A DNA stretch of 64,000 bases from Paenibacillus plantarum (GTDB lineage Bacteria; Bacillota; Bacilli; Paenibacillales; NBRC-103111), in contig NZ_WHNY01000004.1 in NCBI RefSeq assembly GCF_013141695.1, forward strand, positions 62,001 to 126,000. The letters run 5' to 3'. The translations under genes and the position numbers were made by a program. The notes under the pieces were generated by a model that ran no database searches, was not told the origin of the DNA, and worked only from the letters and a program-made list of their open reading frames with translations. Positions 27,301-35,140 of the stretch are shown here, in pieces. The stretch's first letter is position 1. Every line of letters starts with the position of its first letter.

Positions 27301-28002
27301 GCTTGCACCGTTAAAATAAACTGCCCCCGATACATTCAAAGTCGCGTTTGTATAGGTTGCATCAAAATCCGTCGAGGCATGAAGCCTGGTTGCATAGTTT
27401 TGAGGCAAGGCTACAAGTTTGACGTCCCTCAATATACCCCCAATATTATGCTTTGCATATTGATCCTCGTTGGATATATCATTCGACTTGTCGGTAACTC
27501 CTACCGTAATCCAAGCGGACTGCCCTGGTGTGACATAGTTGGTAATATCAGCGTCCCATCCGGAGAAACCACCGTTATGATCTCTGATATAATTTCCGTT
27601 TACCCACACCCTTGCATAACTGTATACCCCTTCAAATCTTAAGATAACTCGTTTGCCATTATAATCGGAAGGAATACTAACTAGCTTTTTGTAAGGGTAT
27701 TCATAATTCTGTATGATATTAAAATTTTGCATATAAGCTTCACCAGGCACTTGTATATCGCTCCATGATGAAGGATCTGTCGTGTTCTGCCAAAAATTTG
27801 CCGGCGTAGACATGTTAAATTTCCAAGTTCCGCCTAGGCTAATTACAGGATTCGCAACACCAGATACCGAAGCTGGTATAGGAACGATCTGGGGCCTTGG
27901 CCAAACTGCATTGGCTTCAGCCGATTGAGGAGCAAATTGCACGATACATGTAACAAGCATCATGACAATAAGATACATACTCAACGTTTTTTTATTCCTC
28001 AT
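24352..28002 (-). CDS. Secreted GH2 beta-galactosidase-like enzyme with C-terminal binding modules
   Basis: This 1216-residue enzyme has a cleavable signal peptide (about residues 1-32). It then carries the LacZ-type five-domain GH2 core: jelly-roll (about 50-200), Ig-like (205-310), TIM barrel (315-590), Ig-like (600-690) and a Bgal_small-like beta domain (700-890). Acid/base E439 is in WSLGNE; the nucleophile candidate is E497 in HDEYVH. Two similar beta-sandwich modules follow (about 920-1025 and 1100-1216), probably carbohydrate-binding. AGGAGG precedes the ATG. It is last in the operon with the importer at 28129-31209. It probably releases sugars extracellularly; beta-galactosidase, glucuronidase or mannosidase specificity cannot be fixed. 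Confidence 0.9.
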   Translation of the reverse strand: MRNKKTLSMYLIVMMLVTCIVQFAPQSAEANAVWPRPQIVPIPASVSGVANPVISLGGTWKFNMSTPANFWQNTTDPSSWSDIQVPGEAYMQNFNIIQNYEYPYKKLVSIPSDYNGKRVILRFEGVYSYARVWVNGNYIRDHNGGFSGWDADITNYVTPGQSAWITVGVTDKSNDISNEDQYAKHNIGGILRDVKLVALPQNYATRLHASTDFDATYTNATLNVSGAVYFNGASHATLNFSLKDPQGNQVAISPSSMSLSASAAESTVSIPVPNPQKWDAEHPNLYTLTANLDVGGSTVQTISKKIGFRKIVKTGNQVFVNGKEIKLRGVNVHDIDPLLGRATNDALDDATVAKFVDGNNNFIRTSHYPRSDAFLDAADKYGIYVEEESAVVWQGAEFGTNPNTISDTNFTASYMNQFSEMLEKDLSHPSIIMWSLGNETAWGSNFQKELDYAKAEDPTRLTIVSWGNTATDINSSHYPNYNGNMAPSATQPTLHDEYVHVNAYNTATQQRDPNTRNFWGESIKKFWENIFPTTGALGGAIWASTDEVFDSPNGSKGYGEWGIIDGWRRDKPEFWLTKKAYSPIRITDAPVANPGSGNSLQIPIKNWFDHTNFNEVSFKWSVGSDSGSITNLNIVPHGNGTLVIPARNWQNGDIVNIQAMKSSKLIDEYNLTIGTPVKTFPAVQGPAPSVTENASSFTVAGSNFSVVFSKTSGQVTSGTYNGSTIIVGGPRINMAPVDLPAWSLSSISHSVQGNQAVISISGTYGTVGASFTVSVDGAGLVTTGYSITNPIAGAKETGVIYDVSGSVDRLSWDRKGLWSAYPSDHIGRNTGVANKVSGNNDTYRVKPTWPWSQDMKDFFLYGSNDVGGRATNDFRSQKEYITYASAIMAGSNNRLRVESDSTAAVRMEINKNWVDDRDSSITYIGTWTAYSDAGDYKGTEKYSNTVGAYAQYTFTGTGISFIGPKNYNLGTADIYIDGTLAQANVNLNAASKNFQQVLYSAAGLSNGTHTIKVVVKSGYVVVDAFVPSGGSSPSIAMAINNQWGYDDLDWGNYETAITVPSGYNNTVKMRFTDNDIYSVAYNPVTVTTNDNTTGAGSNQFNYVGSWSYYGSQSGAYQNDNHYSNTANNYFQVAFNGTKIQWFGAKASNVGIAAVSIDGGAEINVDQYAATRSDNVLLFTSPTLSSGSHTLKVRVTGTKNANSSGTFITADRVDVTN

Positions 28003-28128
28003 GAATCATCCTCCTCTTATTGGAAACAACTCTCTACATGACAAACTCTTTATTTTACCTGCCATGTGTAGACCTTAATGACAACTTTCACCTCCTTTCC
28101 ATGCAATTACAATGTCTCTACCTGACTC

Positions 28129-28944
28129 TTATCCTTTGATACCCGAAGATAGAATCCCCTCAATAAGAAAACGCTGTAAAGAAAAGAACAACACGACAAT
28201 TGGCAAAATGGCTACGACGGAACCTGCCATCACCATTTGGAATTCTGCCGAGTGTTCGCTCATAAAGCTGGTAATACCAAGCTGCAGCACCCAGAGTGAT
28301 TTATCATTTGTCACGATGAGCGGCCACACATAGTTGTTCCAGTTCCAAATGAAAACGAGAAGTCCTACCGTGGTGAAGATCGGCTTCGAGGTTGGCACAA
28401 TGAGTCGAAAGAAAGTACCTATTAGCCCAAGCCCATCGATTCGGCCTGCCTCTTCCAACTCTTTCGGAAAATTCATATAGAATTGTCTTAGCAAGAATAT
28501 GGAGAAGGGGTGGGCAATGGCGATCACAACGATGCCCCAAAGATTATTGATTAACCCGAGCTGCCGAATAACCATGAACAGCGGAATCATATACGTGGCG
28601 AACGGAATCATCATAGATCCAAGCACGAACAAGAATATGATATTGCGGCCCGGAAATGTCAGTCTTGCTAAGGCATAAGCAGCCATAGAATTAACGAGTA
28701 GGGAAAGTACTACGATGGCGACCGTAACGAAAATGGTATTCTTCATGTACACATCGAAATGGAAAGAGTTGAACAATTTTGTGAAATTGTCAAAGTGCAG
28801 CTGTTGCGGAATAAAACTTGGCGGGTACTGATTGAAGTCGTTTAGTGACTTAAGTGAGCCTGACACCATCCACAACGTTGGCACCAGCGAAACAATCGTG
28901 TAAAAGATGGCCATCACATGCAAGAATGGTCGTTTTTGTCTCAT
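28129..28944 (-). CDS. Carbohydrate ABC permease, MalG type
   Basis: This 271-residue permease has about six hydrophobic segments and the EAA loop LEEAGRIDGLGLIGTFF. It ends ILSSGIKG. AGGAGAAG precedes the ATG. It follows the MalF-type gene by 8 bases and precedes the GH2 gene by 126 bases; that gap shows only weak inverted repeats around a CTACATG sequence. Confidence 0.92.
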   Translation of the reverse strand: MRQKRPFLHVMAIFYTIVSLVPTLWMVSGSLKSLNDFNQYPPSFIPQQLHFDNFTKLFNSFHFDVYMKNTIFVTVAIVVLSLLVNSMAAYALARLTFPGRNIIFLFVLGSMMIPFATYMIPLFMVIRQLGLINNLWGIVVIAIAHPFSIFLLRQFYMNFPKELEEAGRIDGLGLIGTFFRLIVPTSKPIFTTVGLLVFIWNWNNYVWPLIVTNDKSLWVLQLGITSFMSEHSAEFQMVMAGSVVAILPIVVLFFSLQRFLIEGILSSGIKG

Positions 28945-28952
28945 AGCTTCTC

Positions 28953-29834
28953 CTATTGATTCACTGATTTGTTGACACGGAATAACTTCACCTGTATAAG
29001 CGTCAGTACGAAGACTAGCAGGAACAGCAAGAATGATATGGCTGAAGCATAGCCCAGTCTCAACTCGCCAAAGCCCAGATTGTAAATATAAAGCACGGTT
29101 ATTTCAGTTGACCTCGCTGGCCCGCCTTTCGTCATAATAAGGAACAGGTCAAAGTATTGGAAGGCATTAATGATGTTAACGATAAACACAAATGTCATCG
29201 AGTTCTTCATCTGCGGCACCGTAATATGCCAGAAGGAATGCCAACGATTAGCACCGTCGATATGAGCAGCCTCATAAAAATCAACCGGGATGTCGAGTAA
29301 ACCCGACAGCATGATGAGCATGTAGAAGCCAATCGAGGTCCAGAAAAACACGTTGATGAGTCCGAACCATGAACCACCGGTCGTTCCCAACCATGAGACA
29401 GGATCAAATCCGAAAAAGCCGATGAGATAGTTCATCAATCCCGATGGTGCTGAATCAAGAATAAACCGGAAAATAAGTACGCTGATAACCGTAGATACGA
29501 GATTCGGGAAGAAGAAAACTGTCCGGAAAAAGTTGCTCGACTTGCCAATATGACGCACTAACAATGCGAGTCCAAACGAGAAAATAAATACGAGTGGCAC
29601 TACGATAGACGCATAGAGGACGGAGCGCCCTAGCGATCTCCAGAAATAGGTATCGTTGATAAGCTTCGTATAGTTACCGAACCCAATAAACTTTCTTCCT
29701 CCAAGCAAGTTCCAATCATGTAAGCTGACAAAGAATGCATAAATGGACGGAAAAAAGACGAATGCAAGCAGCAGCAGTACGGCTGGTGAGATAAATAAAT
29801 AAGCAACCCATTGCTCCCTACCCAATTTGTTCAT
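28953..29834 (-). CDS. Sugar ABC permease, MalF type
   Basis: This is a 293-residue permease. The first hydrophobic segment is at about residues 11-33, and the EAA loop FYEAAHIDGANRWHSFW lies near residue 195. It works with the MalG partner at 28129 and the receptor at 29908 to import an oligosaccharide, plausibly a product of the secreted GH2. A hairpin separates it from the receptor gene. Confidence 0.92.
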   Translation of the reverse strand: MNKLGREQWVAYLFISPAVLLLLAFVFFPSIYAFFVSLHDWNLLGGRKFIGFGNYTKLINDTYFWRSLGRSVLYASIVVPLVFIFSFGLALLVRHIGKSSNFFRTVFFFPNLVSTVISVLIFRFILDSAPSGLMNYLIGFFGFDPVSWLGTTGGSWFGLINVFFWTSIGFYMLIMLSGLLDIPVDFYEAAHIDGANRWHSFWHITVPQMKNSMTFVFIVNIINAFQYFDLFLIMTKGGPARSTEITVLYIYNLGFGELRLGYASAISFLLFLLVFVLTLIQVKLFRVNKSVNQ

Positions 29835-29854
29835 GCTATCCCTCTATTCTATTT

Positions 29855-29893
29855 CGTAAGCAAGGTACGGCGTTAATACCGCACCTGCTTACG
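29855..29893 (-). promoter_or_regulatory. Intercistronic hairpin after the receptor gene
   Basis: CGTAAGC...GGT.CGG pairs with CCG.ACC...GCTTACG around an 8-base loop, between receptor stop (29908) and MalF start (29834). No U-run follows. Such hairpins usually protect the 3' end of the receptor message or partly terminate, giving excess receptor over permease. Confidence 0.55.
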
Positions 29894-29907
29894 CATTTGA
29901 AGATGAT

Positions 29908-31209
29908 TTATTTGGCCAGCGTTTCTTTCACTTTCTTATCTGCATCCTTCACAATCGTATCGATATTACGATCCATAGAGAACAGAGCTTCCTGTACAGC
30001 GTCGTTCGTAGCCGTCACGATTTCTGGAGGTAATGATAGATCTTTACGTCCTAATGGAACGACAGTATCCACCCAATCCTTGTAAATCGGTTTGCTGTAA
30101 ATGTCCTTCTTCGCCTCTAAGACGGATTTGCGAGGTGCAAGGTGGAAGCCGCCAATGGTGTTGAACTGCCCCATCCGATCCGTTCCCTCAAGCCAGAACC
30201 AGCGGATAACTTCCTTTGCTTCTGCTTGGTGACCTTTGGAACTCACAATCATGTTCCAGCCGCCAAGTGTTGATGTCTGTTTGCCTTGTGCGTCTACTGC
30301 TGGATAGGGAACTAAGCCGATATTTTTTCCTGACTTTTCAATCGTTGGCGTAGCCCAGATACCGGAGAGCTGCATCGCCGTTTTGCCGCTGAGCAAGTAG
30401 TTAATATCCCAGCTGTCTGTCTGCAGTGTCGTATAGATGGAGCCGTCCTTCGCTAAATCACGATACAATTGCAAAGCTTTCCGCGTAGCATCACTGTCGA
30501 AAGTTGATTTTTTGCCGCTGTCGTCAAGCACATTACCGCCTGCAGCCCATAGGAACGGCCAGAACTCATAATTTTGATAACCTCCGCGAATTGGACTAAG
30601 TGTAAAGCCTTTCCGTTCAGGCGTCGTCAGCTTCTTAGCCGCATCGCGCAGCTCATCCCAAGTCTTCGGAGGCTGAATATTCGCTGCCTTGAGAACATCC
30701 TTGTCATAGTACAAGCCAATTGCATCAATAATGAACGGCATGCCATACAATTTGCCATTGTATGTATTTCCAGCCAGTGCTTTTTCGTTGAAATCCTTGC
30801 GAATATCCCCAGTAATTAGATCATCCAATGGAGCAGCGATACCAGAGCTTACATACTTAGAGAAGTCTGAGGCATCCATTTCGAAAAAGTCTGGTCCCGC
30901 TCCGCTTGCAAATGCAGTACTCAGCTTGGAATAGTAATCCGCAACACCGCCAGCAACGATTGTTGTCTCCAACTTAATCTTGCTCTGGCTTTTATTGAAA
31001 TCTGCTGTCCAGTTATTGAGGAACTCAACCGCTTCTTTCTCGCCATATTGATGATACCAAGCTTTCACAACGACTGGATTGCCTGAACTGCTTTCAGCTG
31101 GTTTACTTGATTCCGACGTTGAACTTGTGCTGTCGCTACATCCGCTTGTTACGATCATCAAGCCTAGAATCGCGGCAATACTTGTTTTCGACCAATTTTT
31201 AGTTCTCAT
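29908..31209 (-). CDS. Extracellular sugar-binding lipoprotein (family 1 type)
   Basis: This 433-residue receptor has lipobox TSGC (Cys 24), a Ser/Thr-rich linker and the MalE-like binding fold of family 1 receptors. ATG 31209 is chosen because it begins directly at a canonical lipoprotein signal (MRTKNWSK) with GGGGAG about 11 bases upstream; a 26-residue extension to 31287 would not be a signal peptide. It is first in the receptor-permease-permease-GH2 operon, driven by the element at 31314-31377. Confidence 0.9.
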   Translation of the reverse strand: MRTKNWSKTSIAAILGLMIVTSGCSDSTSSTSESSKPAESSSGNPVVVKAWYHQYGEKEAVEFLNNWTADFNKSQSKIKLETTIVAGGVADYYSKLSTAFASGAGPDFFEMDASDFSKYVSSGIAAPLDDLITGDIRKDFNEKALAGNTYNGKLYGMPFIIDAIGLYYDKDVLKAANIQPPKTWDELRDAAKKLTTPERKGFTLSPIRGGYQNYEFWPFLWAAGGNVLDDSGKKSTFDSDATRKALQLYRDLAKDGSIYTTLQTDSWDINYLLSGKTAMQLSGIWATPTIEKSGKNIGLVPYPAVDAQGKQTSTLGGWNMIVSSKGHQAEAKEVIRWFWLEGTDRMGQFNTIGGFHLAPRKSVLEAKKDIYSKPIYKDWVDTVVPLGRKDLSLPPEIVTATNDAVQEALFSMDRNIDTIVKDADKKVKETLAK

Positions 31210-31313
31210 GAAAACATTCACTCCCCTTGTATGATTATATGGATGGCATGGCAAGAAGCTTGAAAAACGATGTAGGATTGCTGTCATTCAAGCCGTTTGC
31301 TGAGCCTGTATTT

Positions 31314-31377
31314 ATCGTAGTATGAATGACTGACTCTCACAAGTAACGTAATTCTTGGAAAAAATCCTTAAATTCAC
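31314..31377 (-). promoter_or_regulatory. Promoter with shared activator box (copy A)
   Basis: On the minus strand TTGTGA (31337-31342), 17 bases, then TACGAT (31314-31319). Upstream and overlapping the -35 is a 39-base box (31339-31377) that recurs with five mismatches at 35041-35079 in front of another promoter with the same spacing. Inside it GAATT recurs after 21 bases, the AraC-type half-site spacing. The likely binder is the regulator encoded at 33259. Confidence 0.7.
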
Positions 31378-31414
31378 GCACTTGCCTATGGATATTGATA
31401 CCTATTTGTAGATA

Positions 31415-33262
31415 ATGGTACAATTAGAGCGTTTCCAAATATTTCATGCAGAGCAGGTGATTCTCATAGCTAAATTGTTCTCTTCCTATCTGCCATGGAA
31501 GCAATTGCGACATCAACTCTCGCTCGGAGGGATTGTGCTCGTACTCATTTCAATGGTCATCATCACGTACGCAACCATTCGGCAATCCACCAACGTGATT
31601 GAACGCAACTCCTACCATTACATCAATCTTGCGCTTGATCAGACGGATCAGAACCTGCAACGCATCCTCCAGGTAGCGCATGATACGACAAACAAGGCAA
31701 TCAATAATAAGTTTCTGCAGAAAACATTGATCGAAGCGAAGCGTAACGATGCGATGGATCCACTTACATTCAGCTCCCTTCGTGACTCCCTTAGTACTGC
31801 ATTCGTTGATACGAACGTTATTTCCTATATGGAGCTCCATTCCTTACATGACGAAACCATTTCTTCAGGCATTTGCTTTCAACAAATCATGACGGACGCG
31901 ATGAGGCATGGCTCTGAAACGTTAGACGGCGGGACGTATTGGTCAATCACGGAAGCTCAGCTTTGCCAAATCAGCACCCCCTACACATTGACCGGGACGC
32001 GTGCCGTGGTCAACTTGCTCAATCCTAATGAAATTCTCGGTTATCTGACTTACACGATCAATCTAAACTTCCTTACCGATATTCTCCAGCGGGATAAAGA
32101 TTCTTCAGCAACTGTGATGATGCTGATGAGTGAGAGCGGCGAGCCGATCATGAATCATTTGAGCGAAGAAGATCATGCTCATATGAAAGCACTGTTCGGC
32201 AGTCAACCATCAATGTACGAGCAGCTACGCAACCGTCATAGTTATAACGATCAAGGCTACATATTCACATCGTACGAAGATGTTTACACCCACTGGCTGC
32301 TCGTGGCGATTACCCCGCAACTTGAACTTACGCGAGGCTTAAACGAGATTTATATTACGAGCCTATGGGTCGGCTTCGGACTCATCCTTGCAACGGTCAT
32401 ATTCTCGACACTGTTTGCATCGTTCCTAACGAAGCCCATACGTGAAGTCATCGGTAAGATGAAATTGGTCGCTTTCGGAAATTTCAAAGTGAAGGTGGCA
32501 CCGCAGCGCTATTTCAATCAAGAAAGTGAACAGCTGGCCCTGCATTTTACCTACATGGTGGAAAACTTCCGTTACTTAGTGCAAGAAGTGTATGAGAAGC
32601 AGGATCTTGAGCGCAAAGCCACGCTGCGAGCACTGCAAGCGCAAGTTAATCCTCACTTTCTCTATAATACACTCGACAATATTTTCTGGGGATTGGAATC
32701 TGAAGGTGGGTCCAAAACTTCTCAAGTCATTCTCGATCTATCGCAAATGCTGCGGTACGCGCTGAATCCCAACTCCACGATGACAACGTTGGAAGAAGAA
32801 CTGTGGCATATCAAACGTTATATCTCGATTATCCAATATAGATACCCTGGTCGCTTTCAGACCCATATCCATGTTCCGGAAGAGCTGCTAGGTTGCCAAA
32901 TACCTCGTTTGCTCATCCAGCCCATTGTCGAGAACGCAATCTCTTACGGCATTGAGCCGAAAAAAACGGCCAAAGAGCTTCGTATTGAAGCCTCCGAGAG
33001 TCATGGAATCGTTACACTCATTATTTCTGACGATGGCGCCGGCATTCCGGAGGAAAAGCTGAAAGTTCTCCTCAAAAAAAGACGAGCAACGGATGAGCAA
33101 CAGAGTGATAAAGGTCTTGGCATACTCAATGTACATGAAAGGCTTGCGCTTCACTACGGAGACACATTTGGCGTGCAAATTCAAAGTGAAGTCGGTGTAG
33201 GTACACAAATTACGATAAAGTTCCCTAGCTTACTACGTAAAGGAGATGAAGCCACAGGATGA
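31415..33262 (+). CDS. Sensor histidine kinase, YesM type
   Basis: This 615-residue membrane kinase has TM near 36-56, an extracytoplasmic sensor region (about 57-310), TM near 314-338, HAMP (about 335-390), and the His_kinase domain with H414 in AQVNPHFLYN. The ATPase domain has N-box VENAISYGI and SDDGAGIP. The start is uncertain because ATG 31415 lacks a clear ribosome site; an in-frame GTG (31457) or TTG (31472) is possible. It overlaps the response regulator by 4 bases. It is divergent from the receptor-GH2 operon, which it should control in response to the external sugar. Confidence 0.92.
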   Translation: MVQLERFQIFHAEQVILIAKLFSSYLPWKQLRHQLSLGGIVLVLISMVIITYATIRQSTNVIERNSYHYINLALDQTDQNLQRILQVAHDTTNKAINNKFLQKTLIEAKRNDAMDPLTFSSLRDSLSTAFVDTNVISYMELHSLHDETISSGICFQQIMTDAMRHGSETLDGGTYWSITEAQLCQISTPYTLTGTRAVVNLLNPNEILGYLTYTINLNFLTDILQRDKDSSATVMMLMSESGEPIMNHLSEEDHAHMKALFGSQPSMYEQLRNRHSYNDQGYIFTSYEDVYTHWLLVAITPQLELTRGLNEIYITSLWVGFGLILATVIFSTLFASFLTKPIREVIGKMKLVAFGNFKVKVAPQRYFNQESEQLALHFTYMVENFRYLVQEVYEKQDLERKATLRALQAQVNPHFLYNTLDNIFWGLESEGGSKTSQVILDLSQMLRYALNPNSTMTTLEEELWHIKRYISIIQYRYPGRFQTHIHVPEELLGCQIPRLLIQPIVENAISYGIEPKKTAKELRIEASESHGIVTLIISDDGAGIPEEKLKVLLKKRRATDEQQSDKGLGILNVHERLALHYGDTFGVQIQSEVGVGTQITIKFPSLLRKGDEATG

Positions 33263-34047
33263 ACCCATCAAGAATTGTCCTTATCGATGATGAAATCAAC
33301 ATCCGTGAAGGTTTGCGTCGCATCATCGATCGATCGCCATCTTTCCAAGTCATAGCTGATTTCCCTGACGGCGGGGAAGCACTTGAATGGTTGGAAAGGA
33401 ACACCACGGACATCGTCCTCTCCGACATCCGTATGCCGGGCATAGACGGTATAGAAGTGTGCAGTACCATAACCAACAAATGGCCGCAGATCAAAGTCAT
33501 CCTACTTACAGGACATGCGGAGTTCAATTATGCCTATTCAGCGATTAAGGCTGGCGTACTGGATTACATTCTGAAGCCATGTGATCCGAAGATTATTATT
33601 GAAACGTTGGAGCGTGCTGCCAAGGCTGCTGGATTAGCAGCAGCTTCGGTTAATGCTGAAGTCGGTGCAGGCGAGAGCTCTTGGAGTGCCACCTACAGCA
33701 TTCAATCGACCAATCCTTGGATTCTAACGGCCGTGCAGTTCATTGAGGCCAACTACGAAAAAGAGCTCTCCGTTCCCGACATCGCAAGTCGAGTTCATTT
33801 GAGCTCTTCCTATTTCAGCACAGTATTCAAGGAAGAAACGGGTCATAGTCTAGTTCATTTTATCCATTTGGTGCGCATTGAACGAAGCAAGCACTTGCTT
33901 TCCGATTTGCAATACAAAAGCTATGAAGTGGCTGAACTTGTAGGTTATAAAACATTTCGTCACTTTAATGAGATATTTAAAATGATCGTTGGACAGACGC
34001 CATCGGAGTACCGCCGCACCCTCGGAACTCGAGTCGCTACTTCATGA
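33259..34047 (+). CDS. Response regulator with AraC DNA-binding domain, compact form
   Basis: This 262-residue protein has a receiver domain (1-120) with D56 in VLSDIRMP and Lys in YILKPC, a short linker (about 125-150), and two AraC helix-turn-helix units (VPDIASRVHLSSSYFSTVF; VAELVGYKTFRHFNEIF). It lacks the long middle region of the other YesN-type regulators here, so it is about half their length. ATG overlaps the kinase stop (ATGA). It is the likely activator binding the repeated box at 31339 and 35041. Confidence 0.93.
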   Translation: MNPSRIVLIDDEINIREGLRRIIDRSPSFQVIADFPDGGEALEWLERNTTDIVLSDIRMPGIDGIEVCSTITNKWPQIKVILLTGHAEFNYAYSAIKAGVLDYILKPCDPKIIIETLERAAKAAGLAAASVNAEVGAGESSWSATYSIQSTNPWILTAVQFIEANYEKELSVPDIASRVHLSSSYFSTVFKEETGHSLVHFIHLVRIERSKHLLSDLQYKSYEVAELVGYKTFRHFNEIFKMIVGQTPSEYRRTLGTRVATS

Positions 34048-34059
34048 TTCTCATTGTGT

Positions 34060-34101
34060 GCCCTCCTTGTCTCTAACATGACAGGGAGGGCCTTTCTTAT
34101 T
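34060..34101 (+). terminator. Intrinsic terminator of the kinase/regulator operon
   Basis: GCCCTCCTTGTC (34060-34071) pairs with GACAGGGAGGGC (34080-34091), one G-T pair, 8-base loop, followed by CTTTCTTATT. It lies 13 bases after the regulator stop, and may also serve the convergent SDR gene. Confidence 0.8.
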
Positions 34102-34163
34102 GGCGATAAAACCTACATCTAACCGCGGTCGCTCATCATTGAATGGCATCGATAGAGGTTTTC

Positions 34164-34946
34164 TCAATCTTGCAGCAGCGCTGTGCGCCCACCATCCACC
34201 ACATAGGTGGAACCAGATGCAAAGGACGCATACGAACTGGCTACGAACGCGCAAAAGGCCCCGATCTCTTCGGGAGTACCCAAGCGCCCGACGGGATGCC
34301 GTTGCACGGTCTGCGCTCGTTCCGCTTGCGGATCCGGGAACGATTGAAACCAGGCATCATTGCCTGGCGTATCAATAAATCCTGGGGCGATGCCCACCGT
34401 TCGAATGGCAGGTCCCCATTCGATAGCAAGGCTGCGAACGAGTCCTGTCAATGCACTCTTAGCCACATTATAAGGGAAGCACCCTGGAATGGTTGCGATT
34501 GCGTGATTCGACGTCATAATGACAATGACGCCATTGGCGCTTCGTTCCAGATAAGGCTTGCAGCATTGGCTCATCATCCAGTGGGATTTCAGATTGAGAT
34601 CCATGTTGCGCTGCCACGAGTCAGTATCACAGTCAGCAGCACCATGAAATGCATTGGCTCCCGCATTTGAAACCAGAATATCAATACCTCCGAAATGCTG
34701 AACGGTCATCTGCACAAAACGATGAACCGATTCGTCATCCGTGATGTCCATTGCGGTAAAGAAGATCATCTTACCTGCTGTCATTTGCTCCAATTGAAAT
34801 TGTTCCCACGCCGGGCTGCTTTCTCGTGCACATGCAGCAACATGAGCACCCGCTTGTGCCATCATGCGAGCTACTCCTAGGCCAATTCCCCCTGATGCAC
34901 CAGTTACAATCGCAACTTGGCCGCTCAGATCAATGTTTAGTGCCAT
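34164..34946 (-). CDS. SDR family NAD(P)-dependent oxidoreductase
   Basis: This 260-residue classical SDR has TGASGGIG (15-22), the NAG motif (SNAGAN) and catalytic S146, Y159 and K163 (YNVAK). ATG 34946 has GGGGAG 7 bases upstream; an upstream in-frame start at 35015 would place the promoter inside the gene. It is transcribed alone from a promoter carrying the same 39-base box as the receptor-GH2 operon, which ties it to that regulon. It probably oxidises or reduces a sugar or sugar-acid hydroxyl, perhaps feeding the dehydratase pathway next door. Substrate unknown. Confidence 0.9.
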   Translation of the reverse strand: MALNIDLSGQVAIVTGASGGIGLGVARMMAQAGAHVAACARESSPAWEQFQLEQMTAGKMIFFTAMDITDDESVHRFVQMTVQHFGGIDILVSNAGANAFHGAADCDTDSWQRNMDLNLKSHWMMSQCCKPYLERSANGVIVIMTSNHAIATIPGCFPYNVAKSALTGLVRSLAIEWGPAIRTVGIAPGFIDTPGNDAWFQSFPDPQAERAQTVQRHPVGRLGTPEEIGAFCAFVASSYASFASGSTYVVDGGRTALLQD

Positions 34947-35015
34947 TGTAAGTCTCCCCGTTTGCCAGAATGGTAGCCACTTGCTCTCTCCAAACCAAAT
35001 ACCACGTCTGTACAC

Positions 35016-35079
35016 ATCGTATTATGGATGACCTGCGCCTACAAGTGACGAAATTGTTTGAAAAAATCCTTGAATTCAC
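35016..35079 (-). promoter_or_regulatory. Promoter with shared activator box (copy B)
   Basis: On the minus strand TTGTAG (35039-35044), 17 bases, then TACGAT (35016-35021), upstream of the SDR gene. The 39-base box 35041-35079 aligns without gaps with 31339-31377. The distance from box to -10 is also identical, so both promoters should respond to the same activator. Confidence 0.7.
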
Positions 35080-35080
35080 A

Positions 35081-35124
35081 AAAAGACGGCATTCCATTCA
35101 CTATTGAAATGAATGCCGTCTTTT
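35081..35124 (-). terminator. Intrinsic terminator of the sugar-acid operon
   Basis: AAAAGACGGCATTC (35081-35094) and GAATGCCGTCTTTT (35111-35124) form a perfect 14-base stem ending in four T on either strand, 17 bases after the aldolase stop. Confidence 0.85.
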
Positions 35125-35140
35125 GGATGTTTCTTCCCAT

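Noticed and set aside
34143..34670. Plus-strand open frame of about 175 codons antisense to the SDR gene
   Set aside because: The SDR reading frame has intact catalytic motifs and a good start; the antisense frame has no motif or ribosome site.
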